From the IMG/VR virus record IMGVR_UViG_3300020474_000079, positions 1-28,349 of that record: 28,349 nucleotides of DNA. One strand, written 5' to 3'. This stretch comes from a virus. The position numbers and the translations under genes were made by a program. Of the stretch, positions 17,828 to 25,921 are shown piece after piece (position 1 is the first letter of the stretch; every line of letters begins with the position of its first letter). The notes under the pieces are model-generated. The model was not told where the DNA came from. It searched no databases and saw only the letters and a list, made by a program, of their open reading frames with translations.

Positions 17828-17836
17828 ATTATACAC
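17828..17836 (-). promoter_or_regulatory. GTGTATAAT motif before the protease-scaffold gene
   Basis: The minus strand reads GTGTATAAT in the 48-base gap between portal and protease-scaffold genes, with its last base 17 bases before the ATG. It is identical over nine bases to the motif before the first leftward gene at 27248. No -35-like hexamer lies 16-18 bases upstream. It may be a -10-only promoter; the leader would be only about ten bases, with the AGAGG ribosome site near its 5' end. Confidence 0.4.
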
Positions 17837-17858
17837 AAAATTTGCAAAAAAGCTTGTA

Positions 17859-19859
17859 TTAGCTAATCTTACACTCCACAAACGTACCAACTACAAACTT
17901 TCTGTAATCTTCTATGTTCATAGAATCAATATCTGCTCCAGATTTAGATAGCATATCCAAGAAATTTTTAGGCGCTTTCCTGCCAGATTTTAGGGCTTCC
18001 ATAACCTTAAGATCTGTTACATTTTCATGTGTTTGTAAATTTGTAAAAACGTCTAATTTTAATTGTTCAAGATCTTGAAACTGAGACTTCGTTAATTGTC
18101 TAAGATTCTTCTTGCCGTTGGACTTAAGATAAGCATTGTTCAATACGTCCGATACACTACTCCAAGCGCTTTCAGACCACACAATCAAATCGGCTAAGCC
18201 CGGAGTAGACTTAGGCTTATCAACCCTTTGTTTTCTTGGGCTGTCATCTTGTTTAAACAAAGGTCTTCCTGCGTCCATTTCAACAGGTTTATCGTCAGGA
18301 GCTGAAGGGGCATCATCCTTACTTGGTTGTGTTTCTGCTGCCTCTGGAGGTGCTGGGGGATGAAACGGGCCAGCTTTTTCTGGACCAACCGTTTCTCGTT
18401 TTTTAAGTTCTCTTTTAAGTCTGATATTTTCTATTTGAGGTATTTCTTTAAATCTCTCAAGAACAGTTTCTTGACTAATTATATCTCTATCAGCCAATTG
18501 TATAAGCAAATTCTTTTCTGCTGCCTCATCAGATAAAGTCATTTGATCGAAATGTATATGAGCCTTATATCTAAAACCCATAGCTTTGCGAACAATTTCC
18601 AATTCTTTTTCCCAAAAAGAAATTAATTGATCTCTTCCGTATTGCAATCTTTCTACTAAAGTTTTTAATGATATAAAATTATTAGTAAACCCTCCACCAT
18701 TGCCAGCCATACCAGTAAGAGTGGGTGGAACGCCCAAACCAGCATATATACTGTTTAGTACAGATGTGTATTTCTCTGATCCTAAGAACTTGTGAACATC
18801 TGTGCTAGATTCTTGAAAAGAAAGCTCTGGACCCCAGACTAGCTCCATAGTACCGCCACCAACGTTACTGGATAAAATATCACGTAATTTGTTGATAGCG
18901 GCTTTATTTGGTAAGATTTTGTGGTCGAGACTCCCTAGAGTCCAGAGCCTAATATTTGATATAGCACCATCCAATGCAGACAAATCTGCAAGTCGCATTT
19001 TTTCTAACATTATAATATCATCTAAAATTGCATAAATCATGGGATTAGCCCACTGTCTCCAATCGTCTTTTTTATAATGAAAAATACCAAGACGTTCTGG
19101 ATCAAGGGGTATTTCTTTTTCCCCTCTTAGCAAAGCTTGTTTAACACCAACTGGTAGAGTCTGTAACATTTTATCAGGAACATCTCCAGACTTGAATTTA
19201 TCAAAGAAAGAATTCGTAGTTACAGTTAAATTTTGCCTACCCATAAATAATGAAAGGTTTCCATCTTTCATCTTCACTGTCAGCGGATTGAAGAAATTAT
19301 ATCTCCAAGGTATTTCATTTTGCGTTGCGCTAGGCAGCTCTACTTTGATGTCAGAAGACAAAGCTTTCATATAGTTGTTTAACTGTGGCGTGACTTTAGC
19401 GTAACTTCTGTGGATAACAACGTTGCCACATTTATATAAATTATTCAGAAATCTTTCAGATCGTTCTTTGCCGTTAATATTTTTGAACCATTGCTGGTAA
19501 AACTTTTCAACAGACTTATCTCTATGGACAATGTTAATGCCTTGACTACCAAAGTCGCCCATAAGGTCTATAATGTTTCTAATGATCCCTACTTTGTCGT
19601 AAGCATCCATGCACATTTTAATAATACGGCGCTGTTGATTTGGTACGGCTTCATCTGGCCTAAAAGCGTGATAATCCGTCCTATTGAATCCCGGCCTTAC
19701 AGATCTGTTGGGTTCAATATCAATAAAATTTCTGTAATGAGTACCTTGAGACTTAGACAGGCCGGTATAAGCATCTACGTTATCAGCAGCTTTCAAAAAA
19801 GCATTTGCCTTGCTAGCGGAGTCGCCTTCTGACCATGTAAACATTTCTTCATTACTCAT
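17859..19859 (-). CDS. Portal protein (666 aa)
   Basis: It follows the large terminase and precedes the protease-scaffold gene. The N-terminal half has the portal-type helical clip pattern: RRIIKMCMDAYDKVGIIRNI, then IDLMGDFGSQGI, and NLYKCGNVVIHRSY. The middle has VKMKDGNLSLFMGRQN and the IFHYKKDDWRQWANPMIYAI segment seen in portal proteins of this type. Then come SVLNSIYAGLGVPPTLTGMA with a flexible GNGGGFTNNF loop, and SLKTLVERLQYGRDQLISFW, the long helix of the crown region. After about residue 500 the chain turns proline- and acid-rich (HPPAPPEAAETQPS), followed by a C-terminal helical domain of about 120 residues (PGLADLIVWSESAW...) that I do not recognise. GAGG lies seven bases before the ATG. 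Confidence 0.88.
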   Translation of the reverse strand: MSNEEMFTWSEGDSASKANAFLKAADNVDAYTGLSKSQGTHYRNFIDIEPNRSVRPGFNRTDYHAFRPDEAVPNQQRRIIKMCMDAYDKVGIIRNIIDLMGDFGSQGINIVHRDKSVEKFYQQWFKNINGKERSERFLNNLYKCGNVVIHRSYAKVTPQLNNYMKALSSDIKVELPSATQNEIPWRYNFFNPLTVKMKDGNLSLFMGRQNLTVTTNSFFDKFKSGDVPDKMLQTLPVGVKQALLRGEKEIPLDPERLGIFHYKKDDWRQWANPMIYAILDDIIMLEKMRLADLSALDGAISNIRLWTLGSLDHKILPNKAAINKLRDILSSNVGGGTMELVWGPELSFQESSTDVHKFLGSEKYTSVLNSIYAGLGVPPTLTGMAGNGGGFTNNFISLKTLVERLQYGRDQLISFWEKELEIVRKAMGFRYKAHIHFDQMTLSDEAAEKNLLIQLADRDIISQETVLERFKEIPQIENIRLKRELKKRETVGPEKAGPFHPPAPPEAAETQPSKDDAPSAPDDKPVEMDAGRPLFKQDDSPRKQRVDKPKSTPGLADLIVWSESAWSSVSDVLNNAYLKSNGKKNLRQLTKSQFQDLEQLKLDVFTNLQTHENVTDLKVMEALKSGRKAPKNFLDMLSKSGADIDSMNIEDYRKFVVGTFVECKIS

Positions 19860-19904
19860 TGCATAACCTCAATTGGATTGTTAATTGAATTGCTTGTATA
19901 TCTA

Positions 19905-21896
19905 TTAATACACATCTTTCATGGATTCTGCAAACCACTGATTTCCAGAATATAATGATTGATCTTTACCCCCAGTAGGATGGTGTCCACCGTCAGCAAA
20001 TCCACCCTCTGGCTTGTACTCCAAGGGTGTTGGAGCGCGCTGTAGCCTTCTAGCAGCCATGTTAGCCATCAAGAGTGCAGAATATCTATCTTTTCTTAAT
20101 TTGCCCTTTTTACCAACGCCAACTTTCGTTTCTGGCGTGTCCCATCTGTCTCTACCGTTGTTAGTCTTTGTCATCTGAATCATAGATAATTCAGTCTTTA
20201 ATTCTTCTATCTCCATAACGCAATCTTCTAATGTGTCATAAAGTCGTTTTTTCATTTCGTCGTCATGATGAGATATATCTAGACTAAGGGTATCATAAAA
20301 GGGAAAGAGCAAAGCTCTGTCTTCAAAGTCTTTTCTCATTCCATGATTAGCTTCAGAAAGCCAATCGTACCTAGCAAATTGGCACATTTCTATAATATGT
20401 AAACCCCTCTCGAAATCTGTATCTTTTTGCTTGTCTTCATCTACTACAGGCCACAATGGTACTTCCCCTTCTGATATCTTGTCGTCATCATGTAAAGACT
20501 CTGATATTGCTATACCACCGCCCTGAGCATCTAGAGCGATATGTGCGCAGGGAAATACCTTCATCAAGTCTCTAATTTTTCTACCACAGTACGCATAGAA
20601 ATCTTTTTCTTGTGTAAATGATTTACTAACTTTTTCCTTATGCTCTTGCCTATTAGTTGTCCAGCAATGAACTACTCTTCTATGGTCTTTGTGAACTTCT
20701 AATATTACTATGCTAAAATTATCGACTTCAGATGCTGGATCAATTCCATAGATATATTTCTTATCTTTATCACCTTTTAATACTGATTGAAAAACAATTT
20801 CTTCTTTAGTGTCGTGACATTTAACTGGATGCTCTTTACTTCCAGTGACACAGCTTTCGACAAGAGATCTTTTAAAGAAGCCTTGAGAGTCTTTTGCAAA
20901 ACAAGCTCCGTATTCCATTTGATATATTCCAGCATGAACAGTAGCCCTTGATCTGGCAACCTGATCAGCGTCCATAAATCCAGCTGGCAATAATTCATAT
21001 GGCATTCTAATTATAGAATACTGCCTCCAATCAAAATCCGCTGCAACATCATCATTTCCAAAGATTTCTGACAACTTACGAATATCTCCCTTGCTTTGTA
21101 TAATAGCCTTGTATCTTTTCCAGTAAGACGCAAAGTGGTTAAAGTCATAATATGCAGTACCAGACAATATGATTTGATTATCTTTTGAGTAAGTGTGTTC
21201 GTCAGCATTTAAATCAATACCAAGCTCTAAGGCTTTCTTTTTACTAGCTGCTTTTTTTACATTTTCTACTGGATTAGCGCTCACTGCGGCGAAACCAGCT
21301 ACAACGTTTTCAAAAATCTCTCTGGGTATAGATGCGAATTCATCAGCAATAATATCATTTGCTCTCTGACCTCTAATCTTTTGCCCATCACCTAAAGGTA
21401 AACAAACAATGGTGCTATCGTTCAATCTCAAAGTACATCTGTCCGTATCTCTACGTGGACCACTATTTACGGTGCAAACGTCTCGTAAGCGAGGAGCGTT
21501 ATTCCATATAGTTTCCATGTATTCAAACAGAACCTTAGACTGACGAAAAGCAGAGCCTACAATAACTATTTTTCTACCGGGATATAATAAAGCTCTCAGT
21601 ATAGCATATACAGATAATAAGAAAGATTTGCCAAAGCCTCGACTAGCTATGAGCATTGGAAACTTTCTGTCCCACAACTCCGTGAGCATCAAGGACTGTG
21701 ATGGTAGCAGGCTAATACCAAGCAAGTGACTACAAGTAAATGGCAAGTACTCGGGTCTTGTCATTAAATAAACAATCTTATCTTGAAAGTCGTCGTGACT
21801 CGGATTCACTATAGACATAGGGTTCATACGAACTCTGTCGGAATCGTTTAATCCTAACCAAGCTTCTTGAACAATTTTTACTTTATCTGATTCCAT
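19905..21896 (-). CDS. terL: Terminase large subunit
   Basis: ATP-driven DNA packaging motor and headful nuclease. With the start at 21896, the Walker A is about residues 84-91 (ASRGFGKS), the Walker B about 181-186 (DIIADE) and the coupling motif about 244-250 (LSGTAYY). The RNase H-like nuclease has candidate acidic residues at about D386 (YIYGIDPAS), D456 (HIALDAQGG) and D602 (KDRYSALLMANMAAR). About 663 residues is a normal length. I chose this ATG because GAGGAG lies 11 bases upstream; the frame is open to 21956, but that extension lies within the ClpP-like gene and has an unusual Cys/Arg-rich composition. It overlaps the ClpP-like gene's end by 19 bases, so translation is probably coupled. 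Confidence 0.95.
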   Translation of the reverse strand: MESDKVKIVQEAWLGLNDSDRVRMNPMSIVNPSHDDFQDKIVYLMTRPEYLPFTCSHLLGISLLPSQSLMLTELWDRKFPMLIASRGFGKSFLLSVYAILRALLYPGRKIVIVGSAFRQSKVLFEYMETIWNNAPRLRDVCTVNSGPRRDTDRCTLRLNDSTIVCLPLGDGQKIRGQRANDIIADEFASIPREIFENVVAGFAAVSANPVENVKKAASKKKALELGIDLNADEHTYSKDNQIILSGTAYYDFNHFASYWKRYKAIIQSKGDIRKLSEIFGNDDVAADFDWRQYSIIRMPYELLPAGFMDADQVARSRATVHAGIYQMEYGACFAKDSQGFFKRSLVESCVTGSKEHPVKCHDTKEEIVFQSVLKGDKDKKYIYGIDPASEVDNFSIVILEVHKDHRRVVHCWTTNRQEHKEKVSKSFTQEKDFYAYCGRKIRDLMKVFPCAHIALDAQGGGIAISESLHDDDKISEGEVPLWPVVDEDKQKDTDFERGLHIIEMCQFARYDWLSEANHGMRKDFEDRALLFPFYDTLSLDISHHDDEMKKRLYDTLEDCVMEIEELKTELSMIQMTKTNNGRDRWDTPETKVGVGKKGKLRKDRYSALLMANMAARRLQRAPTPLEYKPEGGFADGGHHPTGGKDQSLYSGNQWFAESMKDVY

Positions 21897-22525
21897 GTTG
21901 TAATTATCTCCTCGGCAAAACCAAAATAAACAGCGTTTTCTGCATCTAGATACCAATCTCCAGACTTTAACTTTCTTGAAAGAAAAGCCTTGACTCTTTC
22001 CATGTCAGGCTTAGCACCATACTTCTCTTTAAAATACTTACCAGAAATACAGCTCTGCGAATATATTTCTAGCATAATGTCACATATACGTTTTTCATAC
22101 TTAACCCAATTTTGTACATCTAAATATCCACCGCCAGCGACAGTGCTTCCGTAGTGAGACATAAAATATGTGTTAGGCGTGATTAGCCTTCTGTCTGCTG
22201 CTTGAAAAATAATGCTACTCATAGACTCAGCTTGACCATAAGCAATGATAGTAACATGACACCTACACATAGATATTGCATCGTAAATAGCCATCCCATC
22301 AGACCATTCACCTCCCACGCTTTGCATGTGGATAATTATAGGCTTGTCTGATTTTATTTCTAAAGCTCTAATGTTCTTTAGGAAAGTATTAGACATCTTA
22401 TATTCTACACCCGGATTATCTTCATCGTTTGATCCATAATGATTGTGTAAGAATATTTCCCTTGTATCTATGTTAGCGCAATAATTATGAAGATCGTAAA
22501 GAAGATCTTTATCGTAATTATTCAT
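21878..22525 (-). CDS. ClpP-like serine protease (215 aa)
   Basis: A ClpP/crotonase-fold peptidase. The strand-helix pattern IIIHMQSVGGEWSDGMAIYD is the ClpP oxyanion-region motif, YGQAESMSSII holds the candidate catalytic Ser101, TYFMSHYGST holds His124, and GDWYLDAENAVYFGFAEE supplies Asp190, matching ClpP's RDxFLSAxEAxxYGLxD. All three residues of the triad are therefore present. Phages use ClpP-like enzymes mostly as prohead proteases near the portal gene. Here the gene sits just upstream of terL, and a second protease candidate is fused to the scaffold, so its substrate is unclear. The stop of the upstream nuclease gene abuts its ATG (TAAATG), with GGGAG ten bases before the ATG. Confidence 0.9.
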   Translation of the reverse strand: MNNYDKDLLYDLHNYCANIDTREIFLHNHYGSNDEDNPGVEYKMSNTFLKNIRALEIKSDKPIIIHMQSVGGEWSDGMAIYDAISMCRCHVTIIAYGQAESMSSIIFQAADRRLITPNTYFMSHYGSTVAGGGYLDVQNWVKYEKRICDIMLEIYSQSCISGKYFKEKYGAKPDMERVKAFLSRKLKSGDWYLDAENAVYFGFAEEIITTWNQIK

Positions 22526-23029
22526 TTATGTTTTTCTCCCAATTGTGTACATTTCATTTATTCTTTTAAATATACTACTAACTGCCAAGAAAGCCGTGTG
22601 TTTGTCCCCGCAAAAAAGAATATGAATGTTATTGTATAAACCAAATTCTATAAGGCATTTTAACATATACTTACCAGTTATCTTTACTGAGTCTTTATTC
22701 TTAATTGGTATTCTAGTTTCTTTAGGAAATTTTATCAATTCCTCTAATGAAAATTCTAGAACCATATATTTATGAGGGAAAGACTCCATTCTTTCTATCT
22801 CTCTTAAAAATGTAGGTTTTTTTGATCCAAGATTTTGAGCTAATTCTTCTACGCAACCCTTTCTTTCTACACAAATCTTGTCCTCTAATCCGTCAATAGA
22901 GTAGTCCCCGGTATCCAACTTGTGTTCTATCATTCCTGCGCAGGTATTAAACTTAGTAAAGAAATATCCGTTTTGCTCACGGGTATCTTTTATTACAGTA
23001 AAATCAGGAGCTTTTTTATATTTAGCCAT
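22526..23029 (-). CDS. ERCC4-type (XPF-like) nuclease (167 aa)
   Basis: An ERCC4-domain nuclease acting on branched or flapped DNA. The core motifs are in order: VIKDTREQNG (residues 12-21), KLDTGDYSIDG (37-47) and ICVERKGCVEEL (52-63), then TFLREIERMESFPHKYMVLE. This fits the GDxnERKx3D signature of XPF/Mus81/Hef nucleases except that the final acidic position is Glu61 instead of Asp. The protein is just the nuclease domain with no helicase or tandem HhH part, as in other phage members. It may resolve branched replication products before packaging; that role is inferred from its place between HNH and terminase genes. Its ATG overlaps the HNH gene's end by eight bases (ATGGCTAA). Confidence 0.88.
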   Translation of the reverse strand: MAKYKKAPDFTVIKDTREQNGYFFTKFNTCAGMIEHKLDTGDYSIDGLEDKICVERKGCVEELAQNLGSKKPTFLREIERMESFPHKYMVLEFSLEELIKFPKETRIPIKNKDSVKITGKYMLKCLIEFGLYNNIHILFCGDKHTAFLAVSSIFKRINEMYTIGRKT

Positions 23030-23279
23030 CTATAATATCTCTAAATAAATTTTCGTAGTGTGATTCTCTACCAGTAACTTCTTCATGACACTTTTTGCAT
23101 AAAGTTATTCCATTGTAAACATCATATCTCATATAGAATGCATTAGCCCAAGTCTTTATGTGGTGAACGTGTAAGTTCCTTCGTGACTTACAGTGAGGCA
23201 TTCTACATCTACCTTTATCTCTTTTTAAAACGTCTTGCCTAAACCTCTTGTATTCAGGATCGTCATAATTTCTTCTCAT
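23022..23279 (-). CDS. HNH endonuclease (85 aa)
   Basis: A compact HNH nuclease. C25xxxxC30 and C61xxC64 form the zinc-binding pairs, HVHHIKTW (residues 37-44) carries the catalytic histidines, Asn56 is the middle N, and TLCKKCHEE (59-67) ends in His65. The size and the position a few genes upstream of terL match the HNH proteins that stimulate cos or headful cleavage by terminase in phages such as HK97 (family knowledge). A packaging role is therefore more likely than a homing role, but not shown. The ATG overlaps the upstream TGA (ATGA), with GGGAG seven bases before it. Confidence 0.9.
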   Translation of the reverse strand: MRRNYDDPEYKRFRQDVLKRDKGRCRMPHCKSRRNLHVHHIKTWANAFYMRYDVYNGITLCKKCHEEVTGRESHYENLFRDIIDG

Positions 23280-23719
23280 TCTAAAACTCCCGATAAATTG
23301 CCACGCTTTCTTAATATACCTTCGTGAGAAAACTTATCCTCTTTAAATTTTATTGTCTCAGTTAATAAAACTAATTTTTCATTTTCTTTTATTATGTTCA
23401 TTTCAGAGACAATCAGTAAATTTGCTAATTCATATCTAATCATGATTTCTTTTTGATCTTCATTCTCAGATAAGACATAATAATTATCTACAGACATTCT
23501 GACTTCTGGATGAAGTAAAAACATCGTTGCGGCTTTCCTTCTTAAGCCATCTCTTTTGGAAACAGAGAAACACTGTAAGAACTCTTCTAAATCATTTTCA
23601 TTTACACTATAAGATAAATTCTCCAGTAATACATCGACATCTGTTTTGTTAAAATCTCTTACCTCTTTTGCACAAACGTGACTGCTTAGTAAAACAATCG
23701 CAATAAGCATATATTTCAT
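23276..23719 (-). CDS. Exported small protein with signal peptide (147 aa)
   Basis: The N-terminus MKYMLIAIVLLSSHVCAKEV is a Sec signal peptide: a lysine, a hydrophobic core and a probable type I cleavage after VCA. The Cys before the cleavage site is not in a good lipobox. The mature part is about 128 residues, starts with helices (VDVLLENLSYSVNENDLEEF, LQCFS), and ends in beta-type strands; it faintly resembles the NTF2/SnoaL fold. I chose the ATG ending at 23719 because it makes an ATGA overlap with the upstream gene; three more codons are open upstream. A phage protein exported during infection could act in superinfection exclusion or envelope change. No function can be assigned from sequence. 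Confidence 0.7.
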   Translation of the reverse strand: MKYMLIAIVLLSSHVCAKEVRDFNKTDVDVLLENLSYSVNENDLEEFLQCFSVSKRDGLRRKAATMFLLHPEVRMSVDNYYVLSENEDQKEIMIRYELANLLIVSEMNIIKENEKLVLLTETIKFKEDKFSHEGILRKRGNLSGVLE

Positions 23720-23967
23720 TTTACACACTCTACCCTATCTATTCTCATAAAACGTCTTACTTTCCTACATACAATCCTAGTTTCAATATCTGGTCTAATT
23801 TTCATTAATGCATTCATAACTCTATTCATTATAACAGAACAAGCCTCGTCAGGATTAGCAGCTTCTACAAAGTATAAACAAAAAGGAAGCCTATACTCTC
23901 TTAAATCGTAATTGTTCAAATCTTGGACAAGATCTGACAAATCTATTGATATTCTATAATTTTGCAT
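23716..23967 (-). CDS. Hypothetical protein (83 aa)
   Basis: Not recognised. The protein starts YRISIDLSDLVQDL and has a helix (EAANPDEACSVIMNRVMNAL) and a basic beta-like C-terminal end (RIVCRKVRRFMRIDRVECVK). The strand-helix-strand layout (YRISIDLSD ... helix ... IVCRKVRRFMRIDRVE) is compatible with a small RAMP/ferredoxin-like domain, but that is weak. Its ATG lies inside the end of the gmd gene (14-base overlap), and its TGA overlaps the next gene's ATG, so it is translationally linked on both sides. Confidence 0.55.
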   Translation of the reverse strand: MQNYRISIDLSDLVQDLNNYDLREYRLPFCLYFVEAANPDEACSVIMNRVMNALMKIRPDIETRIVCRKVRRFMRIDRVECVK

Positions 23968-24997
23968 CCAGCATCATTTTAACCAACTGTTTAAAGTTGT
24001 GCTTTGGCTCCCAGCCAAGCTTTTGTTTCGCCTTTGAAAGATCACCTCTTAAATATTCAACTTCGCATGGTCTATAAAATTCAGGATCAATAACTACGAA
24101 GTTAGACCAATCTGTAATTCCGATATAACCAAAAGCTAAATCTAAGAAATCTGATATTGTGTGCGTATCTCCTGTGCAAATAACATAATCCTCTGGATTA
24201 TCTTGCTGGAGCATAAGCCACATTGCTTCCACAAAATCGCCAGCATAACCCCAATCTCTATAAGCTTCTAGATTGCCTAATCTTAATTTAGGAAAACTTT
24301 CTCTGTGAATAATTATTGAATCTTTTGTGTAGTCAGTAGGGAAGTCATCTACTGAACTATAAGATAGCCACTTCTTAAATTTTGCTATCCATTTTACTAT
24401 TTTCTGCGTAACAAATAAATCACCCCGTCTCGGACCTTCATGATTAAACAGAATACCAGAACTAGCATGAAAATCATAAGCATCACGGAATAAGCGAACA
24501 CAATGATGGGCAGCGCACTTACTGATAGCATATGGTGAGTTTGGCATAAACTTAGTCTCTTCATTTTGATATTTCTCCCCATGCTCATTGACATCGTATG
24601 AACTACCAAACATCTCACTTGTAGAAGCCTGATAAAATTTTACATTTGTCATTTCCAGATCCAAAAGCGACTGTAGCAAGTTCATGCATCCTCTTCCTGT
24701 AACATCCCAAGTAAGAGCTGGTTGTTTAAAAGAAGTTGCTACATGCGACTGTGCCGCCAGATTATAGATTTCATCTACATTATCGTTATTTTTAAATATA
24801 TTTATTACACTACTGACATCTGTAATGTCTCCCTCGATTAACTTGAAATTATTATTAGAAGATAGATGCTTTATTCGTTGTGTAGTGTCTACACTGCATC
24901 TTCTAGCTACACCTACGACTTCGTAATTCTTTTCAAGCAATAGGTCAGCGAGATGGCTCCCGTCTTGTCCGGTAACTCCAGTAATAATAGCTTTCAT
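23954..24997 (-). CDS. gmd: GDP-mannose 4,6-dehydratase
   Basis: Converts GDP-D-mannose to GDP-4-keto-6-deoxy-D-mannose, the entry to GDP-fucose and other deoxy sugars. It is an extended SDR enzyme of normal length (347 aa). The NADP-binding ITGVTGQDGSHLADLLLEK lies at residues 5-23 with GVARRCS after the next strand. Catalytic T126 and E128 are in YQASTSEMFG, and Y156/K160 are in SPYAISKCAAHH. FNHEGPRRGDLFVTQKIVKW and GYAGDFVEAMWLMLQ are GMD-specific. It departs from bacterial GMD in a segment after the VTQKI motif (about residues 205-240). In a phage it could change host O-antigen or sugar pools. Its ATG overlaps the upstream stop (TAATG). Confidence 0.92.
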   Translation of the reverse strand: MKAIITGVTGQDGSHLADLLLEKNYEVVGVARRCSVDTTQRIKHLSSNNNFKLIEGDITDVSSVINIFKNNDNVDEIYNLAAQSHVATSFKQPALTWDVTGRGCMNLLQSLLDLEMTNVKFYQASTSEMFGSSYDVNEHGEKYQNEETKFMPNSPYAISKCAAHHCVRLFRDAYDFHASSGILFNHEGPRRGDLFVTQKIVKWIAKFKKWLSYSSVDDFPTDYTKDSIIIHRESFPKLRLGNLEAYRDWGYAGDFVEAMWLMLQQDNPEDYVICTGDTHTISDFLDLAFGYIGITDWSNFVVIDPEFYRPCEVEYLRGDLSKAKQKLGWEPKHNFKQLVKMMLDAKL

Positions 24998-25110
24998 TAT
25001 TTCTTTCCCTTATCTTTAACCATATTAATAAAAAACCAGACTACTAACAATTCTATACCTAAAGCAAAACTCCAGCATGGTAATATGACCGAAAGTGATT
25101 CTGGGTCCAT
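24997..25110 (-). CDS. Single-span membrane peptide (37 aa)
   Basis: MDPESLSVILPCWSFALGIE, then LLVVWFFINMVKDKGKK: an acidic N-terminus, one hydrophobic span of about 20 residues, and a basic C-terminal tail, so the C-terminus probably faces the cytoplasm. GGAG lies nine bases before the ATG, and its TAA overlaps the gmd ATG (TAATG). It lies in a 126-base gap that would otherwise be empty. Role unknown. Confidence 0.6.
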   Translation of the reverse strand: MDPESLSVILPCWSFALGIELLVVWFFINMVKDKGKK

Positions 25111-25123
25111 TAAAGTTAACTCC

Positions 25124-25921
25124 TTATTTAACTGTGTCAGGTGTTAAGAAAGGTTGGTCTACAGTTTTATCCTCATACGTATGATAATCGCTTAACCTGT
25201 CCTTTTGTTTTTCGACCGCCATTCTCATTTGTTCCATCTCTATCCCGTATCTATTTAGCTTATCTGGATCTTGCATAAGAGTTATAATCCAGCTGGTAAA
25301 ACTCTCTTTAGAGTCCTCAAGTCTTTTGATTCTCTGCTCTCTTGTCCCCTTAACGTCTTTTAAAAGTTTCGACTTTTTATCCTGCAACGACTGAAACTCT
25401 CTATCTCTACTTTCCAGACCAGCACTTAAAGAAGCTCTCTGCCTCTCAAGATTGATAATATAATCAATGTCCTGCTGATCTTTGTCTCTAGATCGTTCGT
25501 CAAATATCATTTTATTATATGTATCAATTTGACTTTGCGAAGACTGTATAGAAGTCAGGCATCTGTCACCCAGTAATTCATATTTAATAATATCTAATAT
25601 CTGTATTTCTTCAGTGTGTAATACGTCTCCCTTAAACTGAGCTACCATTTCAGACCACTTGTATTCAAGTAGCATTAGCTCTGCGTCATTAAACTGAGCT
25701 GTGAGAGTAGGCCAGAAGGGACGTTTTTTTAAATCATACTTAGCCTCTTCCTGATCAGTAGTATTTACGCTGTAATGTTTCTTAAACATGTTTTCTACAG
25801 CTTCAACGTTTCTGCCGGATGCTACTGCTATCTGAGCTATAGATTGGCCCCGATCATACATATCCTTCATCTCAACTCGTTCAAGATCTGAAATACGCCC
25901 TTTAGGTTTTTGCTTAGCCAT
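25124..25921 (-). CDS. Candidate terminase small subunit (HTH plus coiled coil, 265 aa)
   Basis: The N-terminus holds a helix-turn-helix (ISDLERVEMKDMYDRGQSIA, then QIAVASGRNVEAVENMFKKH; residues about 10-50) of the kind found in small terminase subunits and sigma region 4. A central segment (LTAQFNDAELMLLEYKWSEM) is followed by a long coiled coil (about residues 125-220: SQSQIDTYNKMIFDERSRDK ... LQDKKSKLLKDVKGTREQRI). HTH plus coiled-coil oligomerisation and a place upstream of terL fit TerS. It is separated from terL by seven genes, which weakens the case. It overlaps the sigma-like gene by eight bases (ATGGCTAA). It could alternatively be a DNA-binding regulator. Confidence 0.55.
   Translation of the reverse strand: MAKQKPKGRISDLERVEMKDMYDRGQSIAQIAVASGRNVEAVENMFKKHYSVNTTDQEEAKYDLKKRPFWPTLTAQFNDAELMLLEYKWSEMVAQFKGDVLHTEEIQILDIIKYELLGDRCLTSIQSSQSQIDTYNKMIFDERSRDKDQQDIDYIINLERQRASLSAGLESRDREFQSLQDKKSKLLKDVKGTREQRIKRLEDSKESFTSWIITLMQDPDKLNRYGIEMEQMRMAVEKQKDRLSDYHTYEDKTVDQPFLTPDTVK

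Noticed and set aside
21897-21956. A 20-codon upstream extension of the terminase gene
   Set aside because: It overlaps the ClpP-like gene, has an odd Cys/Arg-rich composition, and the internal ATG at 21896 has GAGGAG upstream.
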